Positions 42,933 to 52,946 of a stretch of DNA of 64,000 nucleotides are shown piece after piece. The first letter of the stretch is position 1. Each line of letters opens with the position of its first letter. Source of the DNA: Butyriboletus loyo (lineage: Eukaryota; Basidiomycota; Agaricomycetes; Boletales; Boletaceae). The notes below the pieces were generated by a model. It did not search any database. It was given only the letters and a program-made list of their open reading frames with translations, and was not told where the DNA came from. A program made the position numbers and the translations under genes. Where the stretch lies: positions 248,001 through 312,000 of the forward strand of contig JBBPSI010000011.1 in the NCBI GenBank assembly GCA_038093515.1, in the 5' to 3' direction.

Positions 42933-45008
42933 TCAGGAGGGATCCACCACTAGCTCGAGCCTTTCCGTTGTTTCCTCGAGCGTTACAGTCGTATTAGGAT
43001 TGGAAACCATAGGAACAGTACTTTCTGTTGCCATCGTCTCGTCCAGCTCTCGGCGGGCTTGCCGTGCGGTCACAAAGAATACAAGCACCGCGAAAACCAT
43101 AATGATCGTCCCGTGGAAAATAATAGCATTTTTCATGTTGTATGGTGGGTTTGCGGTTGAGGAGGCACGAAGGGCGCCTTCCGCTGAATCGAAATGAGCT
43201 GACTAGTATATGAGATAAAAAGACGAGAGCAAACTCACCAAGGATGAAGATGATACCAAACACATTTCCACTATGCGGTGTGAGTACAGCTGACGTACGC
43301 TGCAAATGCATGCTCACCTGCACCATAAAACAGCCGCACTCGTATCTGCGTTCCTCGTCAGCTCGACTCCAAGTTCCAAACCAATAGGGAGCATCGTCAG
43401 GGAACATATCCCGATGACGACAAAGATGGCAAATAGCGCGGCGGTGTTATTTGGACGGACTTGTAGCAGTCAGAGTGGTGTCGAGGTAGGAAAAAAGAAG
43501 CCTACCAGCCCAGATCATGGAAAACCAACCAACTGCTACAATTGGGCACAGGATCTTGAGAGTGATACCGAGCCTATGGGTGAAGATTCGATCGAACAAT
43601 GGTGCAGCGACAATTGCAGCGACGATGCCCGCAAGTAGCAAGGATGCACCCATTAGTCCAGCGGTCGTGTCCGAATATCCCATGGGTTGCTGAGGGGAGG
43701 ACGATTGTGCAGTTGTGTGGGTAGATAGACAAGCTAGAAATAGTACTTACGAACCACTCGGCCGTCAACACACTGAGAGCAGTGGTAGCACCAACGAATG
43801 TTCCAAAAAGGAGCGAGATGACGACAAAGTCGAGGCGTTCAGGCAGGGTCATGTACGCATCTGGTGGAACCGACCAACCCAAGACGGCACGGCATAGAGA
43901 TGACAGGGTTTGTGAAGGTTTGGAACCAGAATACGCTAAGAAGATGATTGGGATTGATTCAAGGAGGTAAAAATGAGTCGAGGGCTTACTAGGGGGAGTA
44001 GGGGGGGCATCGGAGATGAAGAGAACAGTGGGTACAGCAGCTGTGGAAATGATTGCTAAAACCAAGACCTAAAGGGGAAGTTGAGGTGAGGTGATGAGTA
44101 TCGGTGGCGGGTGGAGGGAAGAGTGGGGTGATGGGATGGATGGGATGACTGACGGATTGGCGGGGGGTACCAACGAGGGGAGAGAGCAGCTGGCTGATCG
44201 CGCCGCCTATTGGATTGGCTGTATAGACATGAGAATGAGAATGGGAAGGATGGGGTGGAGAGACGGACCGATTGCGATGATCATGGTTGCGGTAGTTCGG
44301 CCCTTGAGATCGAACCATTTTTCAGAATACATGGGACCGAGGACCTGGAAGATGGGTTGTGCGATCCCAGAAAATATCTTTGGGATGAAGAGAATGAGGG
44401 GAATTGAGGTAAAGTGAGGGGAAGTGGTGTTACCTGACCAAAGATGAGAAGGGCGTAGGCAGACTGGGGTGACAGAAAGGTAGAGGTGCCAGCATAACGA
44501 ATCCACCCGGAGATGAGGGTCATGAGAGCACCAGTTTGAGCCTAGAGGGGATGAAATGAGGGGAAATAGTGGGGGTGGTGGGGGACATACGCAACGAGTG
44601 AGGCCGAAACGAGAGCTGAAAATAGGGACAAGGAGCGAGACGGGGATGAAAATAAAAGAAATGATGTTACCAAGCCAATTGACTTGGTTTACGGTTATGC
44701 CAAACGCTGTGGCAGCTGAAACAACTTATGGCGGGTGATGATGCAAGAGGGTGTGTTGAAGGAATACCTTGTGGAGAAATCGGACCAAACCAGGCCCATG
44801 GCATGCCAGTGACGAAGCCGAGGATGACCTGACTTGGAGTAATGAGAAGAGAGACAAAAAAGCGAGAGGGACGTACGAAGCCGAACAGGCCCGCGAACCT
44901 CCTCTTGTATAGCCTGTATTTGACGTGGGGAGGAGGAGCAGCAAAAGAGAGGCTGGACTTGTCCAGTGATGCGGAGGGTTCGCTCGAGCCAGGACTGGCC
45001 ATCGTCAT
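42933..45008 (-). CDS. FLVCR-like major facilitator superfamily transporter
   Basis: Twelve-helix MFS carrier of the FLVCR/MFSD7/DIRC2 branch, whose animal members move heme, choline or related solutes. The start at 45008 gives MTMASPGSSEPSASLDKS. The first helix region VILGFVTGMPWAWFGPIS is followed by the branch hallmark FGITVNQVNWLGNIISFIFI, FSSRFGLTRC, GALMTLISGWIRYAGT, KIFSGIAQPIFQVLGPMYSE, WFDLKGRTTATMII and ANPIGGAISQLLSPL. The second half has SLLFGTFVGATTALSVLTAE, GYSDTTAGLMGASLLLAGIV and a last helix IIFHGTIIMVFAVLVFF, ending with an acidic cytoplasmic tail (ERLELVVDPS). About ten short introns, one holding a GGATG-rich stretch near 44.1 kb. The substrate cannot be told from sequence. 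Confidence 0.88.
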
Positions 45009-45071
45009 GTCTACGGAAAAGGATGGCGGTTGGTTGCAAAGCGTCTAACGTCCATGTTCTACCGTACGATC

Positions 45072-45827
45072 TCAGGCTGGGCAGGAAGGTCGGCCCTTGC
45101 GTTTTCGGAATAGACTCGGCTCAGCCTCAACCAGCTCGCTCGGTTCCTCCTTTGAACCAGCCCGGTTCGACTCTTCTAACGGGTCGTAAATCTCGCCGAG
45201 TCCGACCGACGCCGTTTTCTTCCGCAGCTTGAACGCCCGCACGTCCTCCTCCGCTGCCTCCGCTGCCCCCCGTTTTTCTCCCCGCCCCTCCTCGCCTCCC
45301 TTTGTCTCCTCCTCCTCCATTTCCGCAGTCTTAGTCACCACCGTCCATGCTCCCGGTGTACCCGTATGCATCCTTTGCTGCGCCTCCTCTGCATCAGGGT
45401 CTCTGTACCCAAGCGACGCTGCGGTGCTGTAATTCGCATACGGATCAGACGGTTTCACCGTCTTCGCATTTGGCTTTGGTGCAGCCGTAGCCTGCCCACC
45501 CGTTCCTCCCGAGGAACTCGTCCCTCCACGTCCAGACACGACATCCAGCGCATACGCCGCTTCCGCAGCCTGCCATCAAACATCAGTGGCGTGGCAACAG
45601 CTATCCACCAGACACACCTTTCCAATGCTCGCCATCATCCCCTTCTCCTCCTCCCTCTCCCTCACTCGCTTTTCCCCTTCCTTGTACAACCCCCTCACGA
45701 ACCGTTCCACGTTCCCTTTGTGTCGTAGTCCATTCTCGTGCTGTTGTCGCGATGGTTTGTCGTCTGCGATGTAGATGTTACAGTACTTGCAGTGGTATCG
45801 TTTGTGCGACACCCAGTATTCCGACAT
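45072..45827 (-). CDS. U1-type zinc-finger protein, WBP4/FBP21-like
   Basis: Probable spliceosome-associated protein. The start at 45827 gives MSEYWVSHKRYHCKYCNIYI. The U1-like C2H2 finger is HCKYCNIYIADDKPSRQQHE followed by NGLRHKGNVERFVR. The helical linker EKRVREREEEKGMMASIGK runs to a 46-nt intron at about 45.57-45.62 kb, then AAEAAYALDVVSGRGGTSSS. The rest is disordered and acidic/basic (KTAEMEEEETKGGEEGRGEK, AFKLRKKTASVGLGEIYDPL) and ends FRKRKGRPSCPA. Human WBP4 has two WW domains after the finger; none is visible here, as in other short fungal forms. The finger is clear; the exact orthologue is a family inference. It diverges from RMT2. Confidence 0.85.
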
Positions 45828-46001
45828 GACGGTAGCTAGTCAAACCCACCCCGACATTATGTAATCTACCATCATTTTATTGCCGGTCCGCATCTTATCT
45901 GTCCTCCGACTCCTGCCAGTGAGTGAGTACATCGGTCCTGTCAAGACAATGAACCCGTTCTACTTTGTTCCTTGACAATAGACTCAAGGCCGGCATTCGC
46001 A
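45828..46001. promoter_or_regulatory. Divergent WBP4-like/RMT2 promoter region
   Basis: 174 bp separate the two ATGs. This must hold both promoters. No distinct element was identified by eye. Confidence 0.45.
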
Positions 46002-47495
46002 ATGAGCGAGGACAACCCTCACGATCCAGATGTTCAGATCATCGAGGATGTCGAGCTAATGGAAGAAATAAACAACCTCACAGAACTTGGAACCACCCTG
46101 ATCCAGGCGATCTTTGAAAAGGAGCCCATCGGTAACATTCGCGACCTTACCGACGCGGGCGCACCACTCTGGTTCCAGGACAACGAAGGAACCTCCCCCT
46201 TGCACGCCGCCGCGTATGTCGGCGACGACCAGCTTGTAAAACTACTTTTCGAAGAAGGCGCACCGTGGAACGCAGGTGAGTCCTTTCTGACGTCTTCTCT
46301 CCACCCGTCACATCGTCTGCGCATCAGTGGACAACCTTGGAAATACGGCAGGCGACATCGCGTTGTCCATGAACAACAACGCGTGTTATACCCTCATTCG
46401 CGACGCTGGCATTCGTGCAGGTGCTTCATGCACAGCTACTTCCCGTTCACCCTCGTTGAAACTCTGACAGAATTGCTTCTTACACTCGTCTCTGCAAAGT
46501 CATCACTGATCGAAACACCTTCCTCCTTGGTGATCCGCAGAGACGATGCCTCGGCAGCCGGATCCACCGATGCCTTCCTAGCTTCGCGCTTACAATACAC
46601 CAAAGATGCCAAGGGTCAAGAAATATGCCTTCTCAAACTCGAGGATGGTGGAGAGGTAGGCGTTATGATGGGATGGGAACGTGAGATCAGTAAGTTGTTT
46701 GACTGTCTGCCCAACCACGTGCGTGTTGTATACGAGGGTTCCCAGTGCGCAAAACAGTCGACGAACTTTGTTCGGGTCACCCAAAGCTGGATAATGGATT
46801 AAAGGTGCTCAACATTGGATTTGGTCTGGGTATCGTTCGTGAATCCCGCTTCTATTTTACGTGACCACATCTAACATTTGTCAAGATCGACACCATGTTT
46901 CAATCCCTCTCCAAATCACCATCTCACCATGTCATTATTGAGGCACATTCCGATGTGCTCGCTCACTTGGAAGAAAGGGGATGGTACGAAAAGGTGGGCG
47001 TCAAGATGCTGAATGGCAAATGGCAAGACGTACTCTCCAGCGACGAGTTCCTTGCGCTGGGCAAGTTTGATGTCGTCTACATCGACACATTCGCGGAACA
47101 CTATGACGGTGAGCTCGGCGTCCTCAGACAAACTGTGATCCTTAGCATATGCATATTTGCAGAGCTTCACAAGTTCTTCAAGCGTCTACCAGATCTTCTA
47201 GACGGGCCTGACGCACGGTTTAGTTTTTTCAATGGATTGGCCGCGACAAGTATGTTCAATTCTTTCTCCTCCCAACTTCTAGACGGATACTCACCAAGGG
47301 CATCAAGACGCGCTTTTCTACGATGTCTGTACTCGCGTGTCCGACTGTCACCTGTCTGAAATCGGAGCCGAAGTCCATTGGCATGATGTCGAGGTTGGAC
47401 TGGACGACCCAGGAGATGATGACCGATGGGGGGGGACACGAAAATATTTCACACTGCCCATATACCACCTACCAATCGCCCAGCTTAAGAAATAG
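46002..47495 (+). CDS. RMT2: Protein arginine N5-methyltransferase RMT2 with ankyrin repeats
   Basis: Fungal and plant type IV enzyme. Yeast Rmt2 methylates the delta nitrogen of an arginine in ribosomal protein uL11 (Rpl12). The start at 46002 gives MSEDNPHDPDVQIIEDVELM. Ankyrin repeats are seen in GTSPLHAAAYVGDDQLVKLL and DNLGNTAGDIALSMNNNACY. A 46-residue link leads to EVGVMMGWEREI, KTVDELCSGHPKLDNGLKVL and the SAM-binding NIGFGLGIIDTMFQ. The join uses donor GTTCGTG after GFGLGI. Next come HHVIIEAHSDVLAHLEERGW, GKFDVVYIDTFAEHYDELHK, FSFFNGLAATNALFYDVCTR and the last block YFTLPIYHLPIAQLKK. About nine exons. The TTG at 45972 is not used as a start because the ATG at 46002 gives the family N-terminus. 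Confidence 0.94.
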
Positions 47496-48274
47496 TAATA
47501 GGGTTTACTTATGATCAATGTCGACCATCAGGTCTTCTCAATAATTTCTCGTATCCCAGCAGAGTGCATAACAAACTGATTCGTGCATACCAGTCGTATA
47601 TCGACTGAATACAACACCGCAAATAGGTGACACATAGTAATGTCACAAAGCTCATCCATCGTCGTCGAGTACTAGTACGATGTGCTCATGCAAAGTCGTC
47701 TGCCTCATGCTGGTGAACTCGTGTGCACGGGAACGACGCAACTGCTTTGACAACAGCAAATCCTACTCTATTAATACAGCCCTCTCGAGCTGCTTCCACA
47801 AGGCCATTGCCTGAGCCCTCGTAACGCACTGTTCTACTGGGTCCTCGTCTTCATCCGAGTCAATCTTGATCACGGCCCCTTCAGCATTATCAGCATATCA
47901 ACTGAATCTTTGGCTTTTTGGTTTTTCATTCGAGCACATGCCCCTTCGAGTGTTCTGAAACATTTGCATTACACGATCTGGCGACCGATGCTCGTGAATT
48001 TCTTGCGGGTCTCGACTCTCGAGTAATAAACAAGAAAAAAATGTGAACATGGTGTTGCCAACCCGACTGTTGTCATGTCGCCCAGCTGTACGGCCCCCGA
48101 TCTGTGGGCGATGCAACAGACTTACTTATAGACCCTTCGGACCCCCCGCCTGGTGTTTCCCCAGGTCCCTCATCTCTGGCAAGACACGACGGATAGCGCT
48201 TGGAGCTGGTCCTCCCTCAACCGACGATTTCACTCGTTACAAGTACCGCCGCTCACTTTTGCAGCAATCCCATC
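47496..48274. other. Intergenic region with a transposase remnant
   Basis: This lies between RMT2 and the membrane-protein gene. It contains the pogo-like remnant at 47652-47900. The other frames (for example 47898-48116 minus) show no recognisable motif. Confidence 0.5.
47652..47900 (-). pseudogene. Possible 3' remnant of a pogo/CENP-B-like DDE transposase
   Basis: A minus-strand frame reads GAVIKIDSDEDEDPVEQ, TRAQAMALWKQLERAVLIE, then an in-frame TAG at 47763-47765, then DLLLSKQLRRSRAHEFTSMR and QTTLHEHIVL before a final stop at 47652-47654. The pattern of an acidic patch, a short helical segment and a basic helix ending in QTTL is typical of the C-termini of fungal pogo-type DDE transposases (CENP-B-like). 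No catalytic core or inverted repeat is visible nearby, so only the end survives. The match is by pattern, not by any search. Confidence 0.35.
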
Positions 48275-49313
48275 ATGAGTGTCCCTTTCTTAGTTGACCC
48301 GCAACGAGCCACTACCGACGTCGCGGTGGTGAGCTTATCTCTGATGCTTTTGCACTGGGGAGCTGAATGACGATCAGGAATTGACCCCCTCTCAAGTCCC
48401 GCCTACGTTGCCTTTTGAATTGAAGGATTACGTTCGTCGCGATTGTCCTGTCTCTTTTGCTTGGGCGAACTCACCGCGTCCTTGCATAGGTTTCACCCAA
48501 TACGTGGGAGATCCGTCTGTCGATTCTCGCCCGGTTAGCGTCACAGTACTGTCGGCCCACCTTCGAGAGAGCCTATCTGGTCGTCATGTTGCTGTACGTC
48601 TCGATCGTAACTCCCCCGCTCTAGCATGCATCCTGATATCTCGCTTGGGAGGCTGACCTTTTTGATCCCCATCGCGACCTACCACGCCGCCCTCCAAGCG
48701 CTGGAGAACACCACCGCTAACATAGACGAGCAAGTATGGTTTATCCGGCTCGGCTGTTTTGCAGTCACGATTACGACGTGGATTGTCTTGCTTGCACCCA
48801 TCCTCGTCTGGAAATATCTGGTGCGTATTCTCCCCGTTTTAGTGTCTGCGCGTTTGAGTAATGGCATGGCTGCCCAGGGAAAAGTACGCGTGATGAGGCT
48901 GGCAGATCAATGGACCAGAACCGACGCGCTCTCTGCCCCCTCATACGGAGCCGCTCCGGTTTGGAGGGCGTCTTTACCTGGGTTCTTCAGGGATACCATC
49001 GTACGTACAAATAGTGCCCCAGAGTACTCTTCACCGACCAACCGATCGATTCTTTTCCCTCAGGTACTGATAGTAACCGTTCCCTTGACCAAGAAGAGCC
49101 ATTTTGATCACGACAGTTATTTGCCCCCAGTAAGGACGCTTTCACCTTCGTTCGTTCCCCGGCACGATGAACTAATGCACCTTGACACCTCAGTACGTTT
49201 CCGCAGGGGACGACGCACTGCCTTCTTACGGGAATTCAAAGATGATCCAGTGGTCGCAAGATCTCAAAGGCGGGATGAAATATGGAGACCTCCCGATCTA
49301 CACTCGGTTATAG
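48275..49313 (+). CDS. Uncharacterised single-pass membrane protein
   Basis: The start at 48275 gives MSVPFLVDPQRATTDVAV, followed by a good intron and ELTPSQVPPTLPFELKDYVR, PVSFAWANSPRPCIGFTQYV. After a frame change near 48.60-48.65 kb that no neat intron explains, a region reads FLIPIATYHAALQALENTTA, WFIRLGCFAVTITTWIVLLA and PILVWKYL, with one clear membrane helix. Then come GKVRVMRLADQWTRTDALSA and FFRDTIVLIVTVPLTK. The last exon is chosen in the frame giving YVSAGDDALPSYGNSKMIQW and YGDLPIYTRL, because it looks more protein-like than the alternative. No family recognised. It converges with the DUF2461 gene. Confidence 0.55.
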
Positions 49314-49560
49314 TCTAAGACTAGGACACCAAACAGTTGGATACAGTCCAATTCTCAGATCGTGGGGCAGATTGTACTTGATGTGTACTGGTACCACTCT
49401 TGTCAGAGCGTTGATCGCTCCCTGGTTGACATCCATGTGTTCTTTTCATCGTTTTTGTTCGTGTGGTGTGTTTTTGCCAGCGATCGCGAGATCATCAATT
49501 GCTCAAATATACCGACATACTTTATAGACATTCAAGCTCGACTCCAGAGTTGCCACCAAT

Positions 49561-51409
49561 TCATTCATGCGCGTCATCATCGCTGGAGTCATCCTCCACA
49601 GGTAATGTCATCATGTCATTGAGACTTTGGATTAAAGAACGCACTGAGCCGTCAGAAATCACGTCGGATAGATATCTGCTCACCAGTGAACAAAGGGGCG
49701 GAGAATCCGTGCAACTTTTCCAAGTTCTTGGACGAACGTCCCCCCCAGCATCTGATCATCGGTGAACCTGTTGGCGAGCAAAACGAGAAGTAGCTCAACA
49801 CCACCAGTTAGTCAAGAGATCACCTCGGAACCTACTTTTGTGATACCCCTAGAGATCGACATTTGAGAAGGTCAATGTCCCTGGGTTTCAAATACCAGTA
49901 AGTGATCAGCGGCTGAAGAATGACGACGCGTACTTGTGATTCTTGTCCACTCCCTTTGGCGCTGTCTTTAGTTCATCTTCACCGCCAAACACGTTCTGGC
50001 GTATTCCCTTTGGATGTGGGCGTGGCTCCCCAAAATGTGCCACAAATTCGGGCTCCGAGATGATCTCGCGAAGACGGTCCGAGGAATGCTTGATATGATT
50101 CCTTGCACAAGGTCAAGTGTTATCGCCAGATCTGTCAGGGAAGCGTGAAAGCTCTACCTTAGCAAGTTGAGTTCGTTTTTGGCTGGACACCACGCCCCAG
50201 CAGCAAGTGCACTCTTGTCTCCTGGTTTGACTGTACGCAGAACGTGAACAGGAAGACAGTAAGCGTGGAAGATAAACTTACTCAATCTGATTTCATGCAG
50301 TTCAGATATGGCAGGGCATCCACAGAAACAACACTTACATGTGATCTCAAAGGTTGCGTATCAGACGAACTGTCAAAGTAGCATTTCAGAGACACTCACA
50401 AAACGCAAATATCCCTTTTTTGCCGCTTCTCGAAAAACTTGCAGAGAATCCGGTCTTGTAGGGTGTCTTGTCGTTGCTGAAACGAATCTAAACCTCGCTC
50501 AGTGAGATAACATGCGTACATAAAATCACACGAACATCGCGGTAAATTCGATGAACAACGTCCTTTGGAGGTAACGGTGGGATCTGAGGATCTACTTCAG
50601 CAAGCATCGCAGTGAAGGCCTCCACAAAGTTCCTGAATTCCTTCTCGCATCGTCGATAGACAGGCTCTGGGTTGTAAACGAGCACTGTGAGTGAGGATTA
50701 TAAGAGTGGCAATAGCGGTGGGACACGATACCATGCAGTTTGAACCTAGGATAGACGGGATAGACGAATACAGTTCATGACAGAGCAGAGAGGTCACGAG
50801 GAGCGTATATGCTTACCAGACGCGATCATTGCATGCTGGGTTCCGCAACTGCATCAGAAAATCCAGCGTGTGGCGAGATATCTGGCCTTCCGGCGCTGTC
50901 GGCGAATGGCTCGTGAGTCATGAAGAGGCGTTCTCGATGGAAACAGCCGTATGCGCACCCCATCCAGTTGTTGGTGCCTCGACGACCTTACCGACGACCT
51001 CCTGACCATCCTTGAGCTCGACATCGCTGTTGCCCTCACCCTCGGCAATGTTATCCTCGACCACCTTGCGCTTCTTCCTCGCAGGCGTCCCCTTCTCGGA
51101 CACGCCCCGCTTGGACTTGGGATCAGTGCTACGCGGCGCAGCCGGCTTATGTTTTGAGCTTGAGCTTTGGGTGCGTTTCGAGGACGACGCGTCGACGCGT
51201 CGACTCGGACGTTTCTTCCGAGTCTCGATCTTTTCTGCGTCGTCAGACTCCTCGTCAAGTGCGTCGCTACGTAAGGAAAGTCGCGCGTCTTCTTCACTGT
51301 CGCTGCCGGAGACGCAGTCCTCGCTCACGTCTTCGACTGGCGAGTCGGCTGCGGCGGAGCGCGTGTTCGCAGGTTTCCTCGCTTTGGTGCTGGCGCGCTT
51401 CAACGTCAT
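49561..51409 (-). CDS. DUF2461 (TIGR02453) family protein with charged N-terminal extension
   Basis: Conserved family of unknown function. The start at 51409 gives MTLKRASTKARKPANTRSAA. The first 150 or so residues are disordered and charged (VSEDCVSGSDSEEDARLS, KKRPSRRVDASSSKRTQS, ARKKRKVVEDNIAEGEG), with likely nuclear signals. An intron then joins EAPTTGWAPEGQISRHTLDF. The DUF2461 domain follows: LMQLRNPACNDRVWFKLHV, PVYRRCEKEFRNFVEAFTAM, VVHRIYRDIRFSNDKTPYKT, GFSASFSRSGKKGYFAF, LAAGAWCPAKNELNLLRNHI, LKTAPKGVDKNHKDIDLLKC and ILRPFVHCLNDMMTLPVEDD, ending in acidic DDDAHE. About nine introns, several splitting motifs. One exon near 50.2-50.35 kb is not fully resolved. Bacterial members lack the extension. 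Confidence 0.88.
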
Positions 51410-52069
51410 GATACTTGGAGTAGAAGCGGAGAATTGTAGTAAGACTATGGTGATTTGTCTCAGTCTGACTCGGGTTCTCCCGAATCGCTCGCTACCTGAA
51501 TGTGGGAAGACTAAACAGCTTGCGAACCAGCTCGCAGTGCGATTCACTTGTCACATGAGATTTGAAACTCGGCACAGCGAACAACTGTAAGAGTTCGGAC
51601 ACGGAGATTCGTGTTATCGATGCGCAAGTTGACATTCAGTGGAAAGACAACTGGAACATCACAACCGTGTCGGTGCACCCCGGAACGTCAGTTAAATAAA
51701 AAAAAAAAAGGAACTATGGATGAGCCACACGCATGGTAAAGTAATGCGAACGAAAAAGCATCGTCACGAGGATTCCGAATATCTCGAATAGCTCGTGCGA
51801 GCCGGTACGGTAGCCACCAACTCATTCACCTCTTCGGTTGGTTATTGCCTCTCGGGTTCCGTGAATGGAGCGATCCGACTAAGAGTTCAACTCAAGTGAT
51901 GCGTGGCACGTCCCAAGGCAAACGATGCTACTTGTTAAATGCAGAATGCAGCAGTAAGTAGTACATGACCTTCACCTTGGTAGAATATGACCGTCGAAGC
52001 CCCGAAAACTGCAACCGTGAGGAAAGCAGAACAAAGTGGAATACAACGGGTAATTCATTGCAAGGACGG
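51410..52069. other. Intergenic, upstream of DUF2461 and downstream of PRKRIP1
   Basis: This should carry the DUF2461 promoter and the PRKRIP1 3' end. A run of twelve A lies at 51698-51709. Short open frames on both strands have no recognisable content. Confidence 0.5.
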
Positions 52070-52810
52070 TCAGTCGTCCTCATGAATAGTAATCTTCTGT
52101 TCTGTTGCTATGCGAGGTGCCTCGGTCGGCTGAGGAACAGGCTCGTCGCTATCAACAGGGGCAAGTTCCTCACGGGCGCTACCTTCAAGACCATCCTCAT
52201 CCTCATCCCCATCCTCGTCAGTCTCCTCTCCGGGTTTCCGGAACACGAGTTCCTTCCCGTTAATCAGTCTGCGTTTCTTCAAAGGCGCATCAGAAGTGCC
52301 AGACTGTCCCTCGCCGCGACCAGCTTTATCCGAAGACTTGGTCTTTGCACGCTCCTTTTTCTTCTGTCTTTTTGCGCGATTCTTTGCAGTCTTTCCTTCC
52401 GCAAGGTCTTCAGCTTCTCTGCGCCGTCGTTCGATCACTTTTTCTTCTGCTTCCTATTAGGTGACATTGAGCTCGGTGGCCAAAGACCTCGCGGAGGTAC
52501 ATACTTTTCTGGCCTCTTCTTCCATGATCTTGAGCCTCTCATACTCCCGTCTCCGGCTCGCTTTGTACACGTGGAACTCGCCGCTCCCTGCACCAGCGCT
52601 TGAGCCCTGGACGTTCTTCATCATCTCTCGTGCAGGACGTATTGTCTTTTCCTTTGGCGAAGGGGGAATATAGGCTGGTTTACTAGGATCCTTGAGGAGC
52701 CGTTCGAGTTGGGAGCGCTGACGCTCGAGTGGGGTGAGTGCATGGCGGGATGTCCCTGGTGCTGGCGATGCGGAGTGCGAGTTGGGTGCGGGCGAGTTTG
52801 AAGTCGACAT
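52070..52810 (-). CDS. PRKRIP1-like DUF1168 spliceosome protein
   Basis: DUF1168 protein. Human PRKRIP1 is a small helical component of the catalytic spliceosome. The start at 52810 gives MSTSNSPAPNSHSASPAPGT. The family core is LTPLERQRSQLERLLKDPSK, PAYIPPSPKEKTIRPAREMM, KNVQGSSAGAGSGEFHVYKA and SRRREYERLKIMEEEARK, interrupted by an intron of about 50 nt. It continues with EAEEKVIERRRREAEDLAEG and KTAKNRAKRQKKKERAKTKS. The tail has LKKRRLINGKELVFRKPGEE and an acidic stretch ending TEQKITIHEDD. Two exons. It lies on the same strand as NSA2, 136 bp downstream of the NSA2 stop. Confidence 0.92.
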
Positions 52811-52946
52811 GGATCAAATCCAAGTTGATTGGCAAAACATTCACCAACAACACCAAGTACGCTTGCTACATAAATCTCTAGAATACATCTCATGACCGGG
52901 AATGTTGTTCCAATTCCTCGAATACGTTGTACCGCCATAGGTGATT

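Noticed and set aside
44091..44290. GGATG/GGGATGG-rich stretch resembling a minisatellite
   Set aside because: Units are irregular and lie in introns of the MFS gene. It is low-complexity sequence, not a defined repeat.
49362..49765. Plus-strand frames downstream of the membrane-protein gene
   Set aside because: They overlap minus-strand exons of the DUF2461 gene that encode conserved blocks (ILRPFVH, CLNDMMTL).
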